The notes: generated from the letters alone by a model not told the origin. DNA of 45,713 nt from Syntrophales bacterium (GCA_023229765.1 JALNYO010000031.1:1-45713); one strand, 5' to 3'. Positions 16,131 through 24,917 are shown, counted from the first letter of the stretch. A program made the numbers and translations.

Positions 16131-16324
16131 TGTATTTGCTTGATACAAACACCTGCATTTTTATCAAGAACAAAAAGCCTCTCCGTGTCTTGGAGAAATT
16201 ACGCAGTGTTATTGAAAAAAACGTTTATCTATCCAGCATCACGGTAGCCGAATTGCAATTTGGCGTTTACAACAGTCAAAACATTGAAAAAAACAGAATT
16301 TCATTGACTGAATTCCTGGTATAA
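16130..16324 (+). pseudogene. vapC: VapC PIN-domain toxin, truncated
   Basis: The frame begins MYLLDTNTCIFIKNKKPLRV, the PIN-domain start with the first catalytic Asp (LDTN), and includes SSITVAELQFGVYNS with the next conserved acidic residue. It stops after 64 residues (…SLTEFLV), whereas VapC ribonucleases have about 130; the C-terminal half with the remaining catalytic acids is absent. Downstream sequence (16325-16428) shows no continuation in any frame that I can see. It is therefore expected to be inactive. Confidence 0.8.
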
Positions 16325-16428
16325 ATATTCCGACATCCTAACTGGAGTTCTTCAAGGATTTAAGAGTGATAAAGGTTGCCCTGAGCGGTTGGCGCCTTGA
16401 GCAGACTTACCTTGGGAGGGAAAAAGCT

Positions 16429-16920
16429 ATGGCGACAAATCACGATTTAATTTCTCCTTGCGGTCTTTATTGCGGTGTATGTGCCATTTACATTGCCCAT
16501 CGCGATAATAACAGCAGACTAAAGGAAGGTTTGGTAAATCTCTACAAGGGGGGAACTTCCGGCAAAGGCGCACTCCCCAACAGCGAATCCCTGTCAATCG
16601 AAGACATTCGCTGCCAGGGCTGCTTATCCGCTGAACGATTTATGCATTGCAGCCAATGTGAGATCAGAAACTGCACAAAAGAGAAGGGGTACGACGGGTG
16701 TCATCAATGCAATGAATTCCCGTGTCAGCACATTGACAATTTCCCCATGGCTGTCGGCAGAAAGGTCATCCTCCGGGCTGTCCCGTATCGGCGTGAGTTT
16801 GGCACTGAAAAATGGATACGGGACGAAGAGGCGCGCTATATATGCCCTGAATGCGGTAATAGAGTTTTTCGCGGTGCGATGAAATGTAATAAATGCAAGG
16901 CGCCGTTAGACCTGGACTAA
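16429..16920 (+). CDS. DUF3795-type cysteine-rich protein
   Basis: The 163-residue protein starts at ATG 16429, eight bases after GGGAGGG. It begins HDLISPCGLYCGVCAIYIA and continues with CQGCLS, CSQCEIRNCTKEKGYDGC and CNEFPC, the Cys pattern of DUF3795 proteins, probably binding metal. A C-terminal CPECGNRVFRGAMKCNKCKA zinc-ribbon-like segment follows, as in longer members. Function of the family is unknown. It lies between the broken vapC and repeat copy 4, inside the inverted repeat pair. Confidence 0.8.
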   Translation: MATNHDLISPCGLYCGVCAIYIAHRDNNSRLKEGLVNLYKGGTSGKGALPNSESLSIEDIRCQGCLSAERFMHCSQCEIRNCTKEKGYDGCHQCNEFPCQHIDNFPMAVGRKVILRAVPYRREFGTEKWIRDEEARYICPECGNRVFRGAMKCNKCKAPLDLD

Positions 16921-17022
16921 CAAATTAGCTTAAGTGGGCATAACGAAGGTATGGTTCGGGTTGCCGCCAACCGCTGGCTTTTCCCTGCCGACCGTTCGCT
17001 AAAAGAGAAAAATAATGCTAAA

Positions 17023-17175
17023 GAGCCAATTGCAAAACTCCCAACGCTGTCATTCCCGCGACGCTTCTGGGCGGGAAAACGAAGTTTAATGTTCATAATC
17101 CAGTTTTTAACTATTTTAAATCATGGATGCCCGACAAAAGCATTCGGGCATGACACGGATTTTTGTAATTACCTC
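17023..17175. repeat. Dispersed terminal-inverted-repeat element, copy 4 (subtype A, inverted)
   Basis: It begins GAGCCAATTGCAAAACTCCC and ends TTTTGTAATTACCTC. Read as reverse complement it matches copy 3 almost throughout (ATGCCCGAATGCTTTTGTC; GGATTATGAACATTAAAC). It ends 24 bp before the glnS start codon, so it may form part of the glnS leader. Confidence 0.85.
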
Positions 17176-17198
17176 AAAAAAGAAAGGGATTTAACTAT

Positions 17199-18890
17199 AT
17201 GGAAATGACAAACCCGTCTTTTCCTTCTGATTTTATCAGAGACAGCATTGATGACGATATCAAATCCGGCAAGTGTGCGGGGCCGGTAGCGACCCGCTTC
17301 CCGCCGGAGCCCAACGGCTATCCCCACATAGGTCATGCCAAGTCGATCTGCCTGAATTTCGGGATTGCCGCCCAGTATGGGGGAACCTGCAATCTGCGGC
17401 TTGACGACACCGATCCGAGCGGAGAGGGCATGGAGTATGTGGAGGCGATTATCCGCGATGTGAAATGGCTCGGTTTCGACTGGGGAAACAGGCTCTATTT
17501 CGCCTCCGATTATTACGAAAAATTGTATCAGTATGCGGTTGAACTGATCAGGAAGGGCCATGCCTATGTATGCGATTTGAACGCGGACGAGACGCGCGCG
17601 TACCGGGGGACGCTGACTGAACCGGGGAAGGAAAGCCCTTTTCGCAGCCGGTCAGTAGCGGAAAATCTGAATCTTTTTGAGGGGATGAGGAATGGAGAAT
17701 TTGCCGAGGGGGCGCGCGTTCTGCGGGCCAAAATAGATATGGCTTCGTCGAACGTGGTTATGCGCGATCCGGTTATCTACCGAATCAAAAAGAGCAGCCA
17801 CTATCGCACCGGGGATAGGTGGTGCATTTATCCGATGTATGATTTCGCCCACTGCCTTTCCGACTATAGCGAAGAGATAACCCACTCTCTTTGCACCCTT
17901 GAATTTGAAAACAACCGGCCCCTTTACGAGTGGTTTCTGGAGAAACTGGTCGAACTGCCGCATCCGCGACAGATTGAGTTTGCCCGCCTGAACTTGAGCT
18001 ATACGGTGATGAGCAAACGCAAGCTAATGGAATTAGTTGAGAAAAACATGGTGAAGGGGTGGGATGACCCCAGGATGCCGACCCTTTCCGGGATGCGCCG
18101 CCGGGGTTACACGCCGGAGGCGATCCGAAATTTTTGCGATATAATCGGCGTTTCCAAAAACGACAGTCTGATTGACATGTCGTTTTTGGAGAACTGCGTC
18201 CGGGATGATCTGAACGAGAAAGCGCCTCGGGTAATGGCGGTGCTGCGCCCGCTGCGCGTTGTGATCGACAACTATCCGGAGGAACTTGTTGAGGAGTTTG
18301 ATTGTCCGTACCATCCGAAGAACCCCGCGATGGGCTCGCGGAAGGTGCCGTTCTCACGGGAGCTGTTTATCGAAAAAGACGATTTTATGGAGAATCCACC
18401 CAAAAAATTCTTCCGGCTTGCCCCCGGCAAAGAGGTGCGCCTTCGCTATGGCTATTTCATCCGTTGCGTTGATGTTGTCAAGGACAATGCGACCGGCGAG
18501 GTGATCGAGGTCCACTGCACCTACGATCCGGCAACTAAGAGCGGTTTTGCGCCGGACGGACGGAAGGTCGAGGCAACGATTCACTGGGTGTCGGCAGCCC
18601 ACTCCATGCCGGCGGAGGTAAGACTCTATGATCGACTGTTTAATGTCGCCGAGCCGCTTGCGCAGGAAGGCGACTTCATCACCTATATGAATCCGGGTTC
18701 AATGGAGGTCATCACTTCCTGCCGCCTGGAGCGAAGCCTTGCTGATGGCAAAACGGGGGAACATCTCCAGTTTGAGCGCCTGGGCTATTTCATTGCTGAC
18801 CCGGAAGATTCCGCGCAAGGGGCGCTTGTCTTCAATCGAACGGTTACCCTGAGAGATTCCTGGACCAGGATTGCCGGCAAAACGAAATAG
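17199..18890 (+). CDS. glnS: Glutaminyl-tRNA synthetase
   Basis: The 563-residue class I synthetase charges tRNA-Gln with glutamine. It has the HIGH signature in FPPEPNGYPHIGHAKSIC (about residues 27-44), the KMSKS-equivalent VMSKRKL near 271, and family blocks such as LRLDDTDPSGEGMEYVEAI, DRWCIYPMYDFAHCLSDYSE and GWDDPRMPTLSGMRRRGYTP. Length matches bacterial GlnRS. The start may be ATG 17199 or 17205 (GAAAGGG upstream). A tRNA-Gln(CTG) gene lies elsewhere in the window at 26782. Confidence 0.96.
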   Translation: MEMTNPSFPSDFIRDSIDDDIKSGKCAGPVATRFPPEPNGYPHIGHAKSICLNFGIAAQYGGTCNLRLDDTDPSGEGMEYVEAIIRDVKWLGFDWGNRLYFASDYYEKLYQYAVELIRKGHAYVCDLNADETRAYRGTLTEPGKESPFRSRSVAENLNLFEGMRNGEFAEGARVLRAKIDMASSNVVMRDPVIYRIKKSSHYRTGDRWCIYPMYDFAHCLSDYSEEITHSLCTLEFENNRPLYEWFLEKLVELPHPRQIEFARLNLSYTVMSKRKLMELVEKNMVKGWDDPRMPTLSGMRRRGYTPEAIRNFCDIIGVSKNDSLIDMSFLENCVRDDLNEKAPRVMAVLRPLRVVIDNYPEELVEEFDCPYHPKNPAMGSRKVPFSRELFIEKDDFMENPPKKFFRLAPGKEVRLRYGYFIRCVDVVKDNATGEVIEVHCTYDPATKSGFAPDGRKVEATIHWVSAAHSMPAEVRLYDRLFNVAEPLAQEGDFITYMNPGSMEVITSCRLERSLADGKTGEHLQFERLGYFIADPEDSAQGALVFNRTVTLRDSWTRIAGKTK

Positions 18891-18897
18891 CCAGCCT

Positions 18898-20004
18898 TCA
18901 GCGGAGGAAATTGACGATGCGGGCGGAGATCGCCCTCTTCAGCGTCATTGCAATGCCGACAAGATAATCTTTTGTGCCGTAATACTTGTCCGTTGCGGAG
19001 ACGATCCATGCCTCCGGATAAAGCGGGGGGATGATGGTCAGCGGCCACATATGCCGGAGGATAATGTCTTCCTCTTTTTTTGTTAAGGGTATGACTTTTC
19101 TTGCGTTTTCGAGGGCGATGCGGGGATGTCTGAACCCGTGCCAGCGCGGTCCCTCACGCAGCCAGTCGTAGTGAAAAAGGTCGTGCAGAAGCGCCCCCCT
19201 CGCAATCATCCGGGTGTCAAGATTAAATTTTCTGGCGATTCGAAAGCTTAACCACGCCACGTCCAGGCAGTGTTCCAGACGGTTTTTCTGGTAGTGGTGA
19301 AGGTGCTTTTCCAACGCGCCGACAAGGGGATCATTCAGAAGTGGTTCTATGATGTTCAAAAATTCGCGTTTGCTTGCCCTTGCGTCGCTGCGCCTTTTCT
19401 CCCCTGCCTCGGCGCCCAATTGGTCGCCTTTTATCAGGAAATCCACCATGATAATCTCCAGAAGCAGCAGGGCAAAAATGGTCATCGGCATGGTGAATTC
19501 CCGATAAAGGAGCATCGAAGGCGGGAGCAGAAAATATTCCAGGAGAAAGGCCAGGGCCACCCAGTACAGTGAAAACTTCAGGCACACATAGCCGCGTATC
19601 GACCAGGGGCCGTCGCTATAGTTCCACAAGCGAATGTTAAAAAACCGATCCAGCGACCAGCCGGCGAATAACTCCAGCAGCGTCGTGGTCGCTATGTAGA
19701 TAATGGCCTTGGCTGCTATATGGATGGCGAGCAGAAGCGGTTTCAGCAGCACTACCTGCTCCTCTCCCGGTAAATAAGATAAAAATCCCAAAATGATAAA
19801 AACAAATGAATAATCAGATATTTGAGGTCTGACCAGACTAATCAGGACTGCCCCGAGACCGTATATGGGCAGATAGGGCCCGGTCAGAAATCCTGGATTG
19901 ATCAGACGCCGCATCTTTAGCGACCGGTAAACGCTTTCGAGAAGCCAGCCGGCAACGGAGAACAGGGCAAATACGAACACCATCTCGATTATTTGGATCT
20001 GCAT
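18898..20004 (-). CDS. Membrane protein: CmpB-like (putative ABC permease) domain fused to HD domain
   Basis: The 368-residue protein has an N-terminal membrane region of about five or six helices (EMVFVFALFSVAGWLLESVY; LLAIHIAAKAIIYIATTTLL; MPMTIFALLLLEIIMVDFLI) resembling the CmpB-type 'putative ABC transporter permease' family, with its characteristic GWLLESVYRS and GPWSIRGY. After residue ~215 a cytosolic HD domain follows: His in RLEHCLDVAWLSFRI, GALLHDLFHYDW (the HD pair), HGFRHPRIALENA. HD domains are metal-dependent phosphohydrolases. Substrate unknown. It is co-oriented with, and 3 bp after, a TetR gene that probably controls it; its 3' end is 7 bp from that of glnS. Confidence 0.82.
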   Translation of the reverse strand: MQIQIIEMVFVFALFSVAGWLLESVYRSLKMRRLINPGFLTGPYLPIYGLGAVLISLVRPQISDYSFVFIILGFLSYLPGEEQVVLLKPLLLAIHIAAKAIIYIATTTLLELFAGWSLDRFFNIRLWNYSDGPWSIRGYVCLKFSLYWVALAFLLEYFLLPPSMLLYREFTMPMTIFALLLLEIIMVDFLIKGDQLGAEAGEKRRSDARASKREFLNIIEPLLNDPLVGALEKHLHHYQKNRLEHCLDVAWLSFRIARKFNLDTRMIARGALLHDLFHYDWLREGPRWHGFRHPRIALENARKVIPLTKKEEDIILRHMWPLTIIPPLYPEAWIVSATDKYYGTKDYLVGIAMTLKRAISARIVNFLR

Positions 20005-20007
20005 GGA

Positions 20008-20610
20008 TCAGGTTCTCCCTTCTTTGGATGATAAAAGGCCATGACACAGTATATCGAAAAGGGACGCCGCTTCTGAGTCTGTATCTGCCAGCTTTGCCGG
20101 CAGGTCTGGCTGGTCATCGGCGGGCGAGGAGAACCCCCGCATAAGGTAGCCGATGAGTTTTGAAGCTTTAGCCATATCCTGGGCCGGGAATAAACCTTCA
20201 GTGGCCCCTTGCTCGAGGATTCCTTTCAGCAGCCGCTCCTGCGCGGAGAAAAAATGCTCCCTGGCGGCGGCTATTCTGGACACAAAACGGTAAGATTGGC
20301 TATATTCGTCGGCAAACAGCAGGGATTCTTCCCTGACCATTTTCAGACTTTCCTTTATGAAGGCATTGAGTTTTTCGAGCGGCGAAGGCAGATCTGCAAC
20401 CGCCTGGCTTACCCGTTCCGCCATAAGACCGATTTTTCTGTCGAGCGCCTCTGTGTAAACCTGATCCTTGCTTCCGAAATAGTTGTAAATGGTCGCCTTG
20501 GCAACCATTGCGGCGCGGGCGATGTCGTCAATGTTGGTCTTATTTATGCCGTGACGGCGGATCATCTTCCAGGCCGTTTCCAGGATGGCTTCTTTTATGT
20601 TGGTTTTCAT
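20008..20610 (-). CDS. TetR-family transcriptional regulator
   Basis: The 200-residue protein has a standard TetR N-terminal domain: ILETAWKMIRRHGINKTNID, ARAAMVAKATIYNYFGSKDQ (residues about 9-50). A helical effector domain follows. It lies directly upstream of the HD-domain membrane gene (3 bp), probably as one operon. A perfect palindrome 28 bp before its start is the likely autoregulatory site. Confidence 0.9.
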   Translation of the reverse strand: MKTNIKEAILETAWKMIRRHGINKTNIDDIARAAMVAKATIYNYFGSKDQVYTEALDRKIGLMAERVSQAVADLPSPLEKLNAFIKESLKMVREESLLFADEYSQSYRFVSRIAAAREHFFSAQERLLKGILEQGATEGLFPAQDMAKASKLIGYLMRGFSSPADDQPDLPAKLADTDSEAASLFDILCHGLLSSKEGRT

Positions 20611-20637
20611 GGTTTATGTCTCGGCATTGCAATATTG

Positions 20638-20658
20638 TACTTTTTACGTCTAAAAGTA
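20638..20658. promoter_or_regulatory. Perfect palindrome, putative operator of the adjacent TetR
   Basis: TACTTTT (20638-20644) and AAAAGTA (20652-20658) are exact inverted repeats separated by TACGTCT. The site lies between the divergent tetR-HD operon and the SulP gene, so it could control either or both. Confidence 0.65.
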
Positions 20659-20789
20659 TAAACAACAGATATTAAGATGTCAAGGATTTTTGCTGACCGA
20701 TATTTCTCTTGACAAGCTTAACCCTCTTGGTTACGGTGCAAGCCTGCAAAGAAATGACGATTTCCGGCAAGCGGCGAATGAAGAGGTAA

Positions 20790-23030
20790 ATGTTTATGAC
20801 CGCTCAATCCGCTCAGACTAAGCACCCAACACCTGTATCGATCGATGATCTATGGGGCGGGCTGGCCGCCATGTTGGTGGCGCTGCCGTCATCAATAGCC
20901 TTTGGCGTCCTCGTTTACTCTGCCCTGGGAACCGGGTACGCAGGGGAAGGGGCCTTGGCGGGGATCATTGGCGCTGCCGCAATCGGACTTATTGCACCGC
21001 TTTTCGGGCGGACAAACGGACTGATCTCTGCCCCCTGTGCGCCGGCGGCTGCTGTCCTGTCCGCATTAGTAGTTGGTCTTCTTGCGGGGGGAGATGGCGG
21101 CGGGCTCAAACCGGTTGATATACTTCCGCTTATGGCTTTAACCGCTTTATTTTCAGCCGGGTTTCAGGTCTTTTACGGGGCAATCGGCGGAGGGAGATTG
21201 ATCAAATATGTCCCTTACCCGGTTGTCAGCGGATATTTATCAGGGGTGGGGGTCATCATCGCCCTGGGCCAGCTTCCCAAACTATTCGGTTTTCCCAAGG
21301 CAACTCCACTTTTCCAGGGGCTGATTTCACCAGAACTCTGGAAATGGCAGAGCCTCCTGGCAGGGATTGTCACAATAGCGGTAATGGCCATTACGCCGCG
21401 AATTACCAAAAAGGTGCCGGCCGCCATCCTGGGGCTCTTGGGCGGGATTGTAACCTACTTCGTTCTCGCTACGTTTTCCCCGGAACTGCTGAGTCTGCAG
21501 AATAACCCGCTTGTAATCGGGCCAATCCATGCCTCCGGTTCATTCTTGGGGGCAGTCTCCGGGAGGTTGGCATCCCTTTTTTCCGTGAACGTTACATCAA
21601 TCAAGATTATCCTTGTTCCGGCCCTCACCCTTTCGGTGCTGCTGTCAATCGACACTCTTAAAACCTGCGTAGTGCTCGACGCCCTGACGCGCAGCCGACA
21701 CAAGTCAGATCGCGAGCTTATAGGTCAGGGAATCGCAAACGTGGTATCATTTCTTGCCGGCGGCATGCCCGGCGCCGGAACCATGGGGCCTACCCTCGTT
21801 AATGTGACCAGCGGCGGCCGGACGTATCGCTCAGGGGTAATCGAAGGTGCACTTGTGGTTATGACCCTTCTCTTGCTGGGCAAACTTGTTGCATGGGTGC
21901 CAATTGGCGCGCTTGCAGGCATTCTGTTGGCAATATCCTGGAGGATGCTTGACTTCAGGAACATGTCCCGGCTGCTGCGCCATCCTGCCGGGCGCTTGGA
22001 CTTCGCCGTGATTGCATTTGTTATCCTCGTCGCCGTCACCGTTGACCTGATTGCGGCTTCGGGGGTCGGGATAGCACTGGCAATCATCTTGTTTATCCGT
22101 GATCAGATTCGTGGTTCGGTCATCCGCAGGAAGAGGGGGCTGGACCAGGTATCCTCAAAGACCAAACGTCTGGATGTGGAACGAGAGATTCTGAGGCAAT
22201 CCGGCGGCCAGGCAGTCTTTTGCGAGCTGCAGGGCAATCTGTTTTTTGGCACTACGGACCAGCTTTTTACGCAACTGGAGAGCGATCTTCGAACAAAGCG
22301 CTTTATTCTCCTCGATATGCGTCGCGTCCAATCAATGGATTACACGGCGGCTCATCTTTTCGAACAGATGCAGGCCCAATTGGAGGAACGCGGAGGGCGC
22401 CTGCTGTTCACAGGCATGCCGTCAACGCTTTATGACCAGCGTGACTTCGAGCGTTACCTGGCGCAGTTGGGCGTTGTCAGACAGGGCGGCGGCGTTATGA
22501 TTTCCGAGACACTCGATGGCGCGCTGGAATGGATGGAGGAGCGCATTCTGGAGGACTCGCACATAGCGCAATCAGGCAGCGAGCAGCCTCTTGAACTGAA
22601 GGACTTCGAACTGTTTCACCAATTCGACGAGAGTACGCTCAGTGAGCTGGCGTCTTGTGTAACGGAGTTGTCGGCGCCGCAGGGACAGAAGGTCTTCTCC
22701 CAGGGCGACCCTGGAGACAAGATATTTCTGGTACGACGGGGAAGTGTCCGGATACTGCTGCCCCTGAAAGGGAACACCCAACATCACCTCGCCACGATTG
22801 GCCAGGGAGACTTCTTCGGCGAGCTCTCATTTCTGGACGGCAGCATTCGTTCGGCCACCGTCGAGGCGAAAGTCCCGACCGATCTATACGCACTTTCCCG
22901 ATCCAGTTTTAACGCCCAGAGCCATGCCAACCCTGTTTTTGGAGTCCAGGTCTTTGCCCGACTGGCACTTGCTATTGCCAAACGCCTTCGCCACACCGAC
23001 GCCGAGTTGCAGGTACTTGAAGAGAGATGA
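20790..23030 (+). CDS. SulP-family anion transporter with STAS and cyclic-nucleotide-binding domains
   Basis: The 746-residue protein has a ~430-residue SulP membrane domain (VSIDDLWGGLAAMLVALPSS; repeated hydrophobic helices to about residue 430), a STAS domain (about 470-580, VFCELQGNLFFGTTDQLF and FILLDMRRVQSMDYTAAHLF), and a C-terminal cyclic nucleotide-binding domain (about 610-725) with phosphate-binding-cassette-like GDFFGELSFLDGSIRSATVE. The typical cassette has an invariant Arg before the (S/T)ATV segment, present here. Substrate is probably sulfate, bicarbonate or a dicarboxylate. Start ATG 20790 or 20796; AGAGG spacing favours 20796. It is divergent from the TetR gene. Confidence 0.92.
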   Translation: MFMTAQSAQTKHPTPVSIDDLWGGLAAMLVALPSSIAFGVLVYSALGTGYAGEGALAGIIGAAAIGLIAPLFGRTNGLISAPCAPAAAVLSALVVGLLAGGDGGGLKPVDILPLMALTALFSAGFQVFYGAIGGGRLIKYVPYPVVSGYLSGVGVIIALGQLPKLFGFPKATPLFQGLISPELWKWQSLLAGIVTIAVMAITPRITKKVPAAILGLLGGIVTYFVLATFSPELLSLQNNPLVIGPIHASGSFLGAVSGRLASLFSVNVTSIKIILVPALTLSVLLSIDTLKTCVVLDALTRSRHKSDRELIGQGIANVVSFLAGGMPGAGTMGPTLVNVTSGGRTYRSGVIEGALVVMTLLLLGKLVAWVPIGALAGILLAISWRMLDFRNMSRLLRHPAGRLDFAVIAFVILVAVTVDLIAASGVGIALAIILFIRDQIRGSVIRRKRGLDQVSSKTKRLDVEREILRQSGGQAVFCELQGNLFFGTTDQLFTQLESDLRTKRFILLDMRRVQSMDYTAAHLFEQMQAQLEERGGRLLFTGMPSTLYDQRDFERYLAQLGVVRQGGGVMISETLDGALEWMEERILEDSHIAQSGSEQPLELKDFELFHQFDESTLSELASCVTELSAPQGQKVFSQGDPGDKIFLVRRGSVRILLPLKGNTQHHLATIGQGDFFGELSFLDGSIRSATVEAKVPTDLYALSRSSFNAQSHANPVFGVQVFARLALAIAKRLRHTDAELQVLEER

Positions 23031-23142
23031 CAATCCTCTCAACATGCATCTTCCTGCCAAGATTTTTTAAAGAGAAGTCTGCCTGCGCGGATCGAGGGTA
23101 AGGAAGGAATCCCACAGCGGCAGCTTTCCGAATAGAAACCCC

Positions 23143-23277
23143 TTGCCCGACAACCGTTACCACTGCCACCTGAAGAAGGGCCACCCAACGTACGTGGCGA
23201 TATGGGAAGTGGCGGACAAAGAAATAAGATTGATCGAGGTGATTTATGCAGGCACACACGAAAAAGCACCCTACTGA
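23143..23277 (+). pseudogene. C-terminal remnant of RelE-superfamily toxin
   Basis: The frame LPDNRYHCHLKKGHPTYVAI, then WEVADKEIRLIEVIYAGTHE and KAPY-stop matches the C-terminal half of small RelE/ParE-fold 'cytotoxic translational repressor' proteins as I recall them. The N-terminal half (about 45-50 residues) cannot be found in frame upstream of 23143, where other frames read KEGIPQRQLSE. The stop at 23275-23277 lies inside the antitoxin gene start (32-bp overlap), the normal arrangement of a toxin-first HigBA-like pair. Confidence 0.6.
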
Positions 23278-23599
23278 AACCGTTGAACTGCGATTCATCG
23301 GGCCGATTGTGAACATAGCGCGGGCCATTGAAAGCCTGAAACCCCTGGGGTTCGTGGACACGTCGGATTCTGTCCCGTGGCGGGAGGCCTACCCCGAATT
23401 TTCGGAAGTGCAGCTCGTCGGCAAGGCTTTGGCCGGCGCGAGATACCGGGAAGGGCTGACACAGATAAAACTTGCCGAACTGACCGGTATCCCGCAGCGG
23501 CATATTTCCGAAATGGAGAACGGCAAACGTCCCATCGGCAAAGAGATGGCGAAACGACTGGGAAAGGCCCTGAACATCGGGTACAAGGTGTTTCTGTAG
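23246..23599 (+). CDS. XRE/HigA-like antitoxin
   Basis: The 117-residue protein has a C-terminal helix-turn-helix domain (GLTQIKLAELTGIPQRHISE, then MENGKRPIGKEMAKRLGKAL, residues about 74-112). It is preceded by a ~65-residue region ending in WREAYPEFSEVQLVGKALAG. The order broken-toxin then antitoxin, with overlap, fits a HigBA-type module. The antitoxin seems intact. Confidence 0.82.
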   Translation: MQAHTKKHPTETVELRFIGPIVNIARAIESLKPLGFVDTSDSVPWREAYPEFSEVQLVGKALAGARYREGLTQIKLAELTGIPQRHISEMENGKRPIGKEMAKRLGKALNIGYKVFL

Positions 23600-23938
23600 G
23601 AAGAAAAGGCGGGGGATGGGAGCTAACCGGTTAAAGTGAATTATTCGTTGAAAAAAGTGTTCGATCCCGTTCAAGCACACGACGTCCTCTCTGGAAGTGA
23701 GCTCAGCAAGCCGAGCATCGCTGCAACCGAAAAGCCTGGTCATGATTTCCGCCTTCCTATAGACCCATTCTATTGACATGAACGCCGGTTATTCGGGCTT
23801 ATCCCGTGCATTGGTAGCGTGTATGTTTTAGGGCGCTGCTCTTACCGATTTCACCTGCCTGGACCAGTCTTTTCAGCGTATCCTGCAAAGTTCTTCGGGG
23901 GATTTCCCTGCGTCTTTAACCTGAGAGCTTGATTGCTC
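23600..23938 (-). other. Gap with decayed coding fragments
   Basis: On the minus strand, 23800-23915 reads RRREIPRRTLQDTLKRLVQA and then GEIGKSSALKHTRYQ, a winged-helix end as in some Fic-type proteins. Further along, about 23645-23745 reads RLFGCSDARLAELTSREDVV and CLNGIEHFFQRIIHFNR. Stops and lack of starts suggest gene debris. The family of the second piece is not recognised. Confidence 0.35.
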
Positions 23939-24432
23939 TTATGGGTCTGTGGCATAAATATCATCGAGGGACTGTCGGGCTTCCTGATAGATCCTGGCGG
24001 AAAGCCAGAGTGATGAGGTTTCAAGATCGTTTAATGCCCGCTCCGTTCCTGCCCGCGACATATATCGGTGGGTGGCATTCCAAAGGATAATGCCCAGGGA
24101 TCCATGCACTTCCATGCCCAAGAGGGAGACAAAAAGTCGCGTCGCCGAATCGTCGGTCAGAAACCAGTCGGCCTTTTCTCTGCGGGCAAGCACAACGGCT
24201 TCCGCCTCGCCTGCATGAAGATCGCCGACCTCTTTCCACATCCCGGCTTCTCGTTGCTCATGAGGGGATAGGCTTATAATCCGAAGCCACTCAGGCCAGG
24301 GGTCTTTCATGTGGAGGGCGGCTTGAACTTCGTTGAAGACGAGCTGTGGCAGGTAAAGAGCCTGAGCAAGGCCAGGCAATGGGCCTCGTAAAGATGAATG
24401 ATAGGCCCGGCATCGCAGACGACGGTTTTCAT
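23939..24432 (-). pseudogene. PIN-like toxin (DUF3368/VapC type), frameshifted
   Basis: From ATG 24432, which overlaps the antitoxin stop (ATGA), the first frame reads MKTVVCDAGPIIHLYEAHCL with the PIN-type catalytic Asp. At about 24356-24375 the frame must shift to continue as ALYLPQLVFNEVQAALHMKD and later WKEVGDLHAGEAEAVVLARR and KADWFLTDDSATRLF, which contain the conserved Glu and Asp residues of DUF3368 proteins. Without the shift the product ends after about 41 residues. The remaining ~145 codons are otherwise open, so the lesion looks recent, or a sequencing indel. Confidence 0.7.
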
Positions 24433-24632
24433 TTGGCCGCATGAGCCTCTTTGATGGCCCAGGCGATGTCTTCCCGGGCGAAGCGTTCCATCAGGTCAAC
24501 CCGGTTGCGACGGACAAATTCCGACATGGCCGCCAGGACGACATCCGGCTCGGACATGAAAAAACCGGACTGGACATAATCATGGATGCGCTCGGCCAGA
24601 TGGTCCGGCACGGTGATCGATAGCGTTTTCAC
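24429..24632 (-). CDS. Ribbon-helix-helix antitoxin partner of the PIN-like toxin
   Basis: The 67-residue protein (GTG start, GGGAGGT six to eight bases upstream) begins MKTLSITVPDHLAERIHDYV, a ribbon-helix-helix-type start, and continues SGFFMSEPDVVLAAMSEFVR. It overlaps the toxin start by 4 bp. The context supports an antitoxin call; sequence alone would only give a CopG-like protein. Confidence 0.75.
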   Translation of the reverse strand: MKTLSITVPDHLAERIHDYVQSGFFMSEPDVVLAAMSEFVRRNRVDLMERFAREDIAWAIKEAHAAK

Positions 24633-24917
24633 GAGCGGTTACCTCCCTTCTTCTAAAATATCCGAGTGGCTACCTTATCAGTCTTTGTGTTTATCCGCAA
24701 GCCCCACCGAGCCCGCCCCACCGAGCCCGCCGGTCACGGATACCTGATGAATCCATTTGGGCTGTAACGAGTCTTTTGCGATCATATCCAATTACCGGCA
24801 TTATTCATTTATTTTTGCCGCTAATTTGATTGCGCGCGGGTCCACTCCGCTTTCCGCTTTGGCGAGCGGAGGCTGAAGGTCAAAGTCGATTTTGTCTGGA
24901 ATTATTTATCCCCACCC

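Noticed and set aside
7164..17175. CRISPR array made of the dispersed repeats
   Set aside because: Copies are ~150 bp, kilobases apart, in both orientations and have internal palindromes; no cas genes are present.
23039..23779. 246-codon minus-strand gene opposite the HigA-like antitoxin
   Set aside because: It lies antisense to the better supported antitoxin and toxin remnant; only its N-terminal part looks protein-like and is noted as debris.
24690..24740. Tandem duplication of CCCACCGAGCCCG as a repeat array
   Set aside because: It is only two short units in a GC-rich spacer with no further structure; the rest of 24633-24917 shows nothing recognisable.
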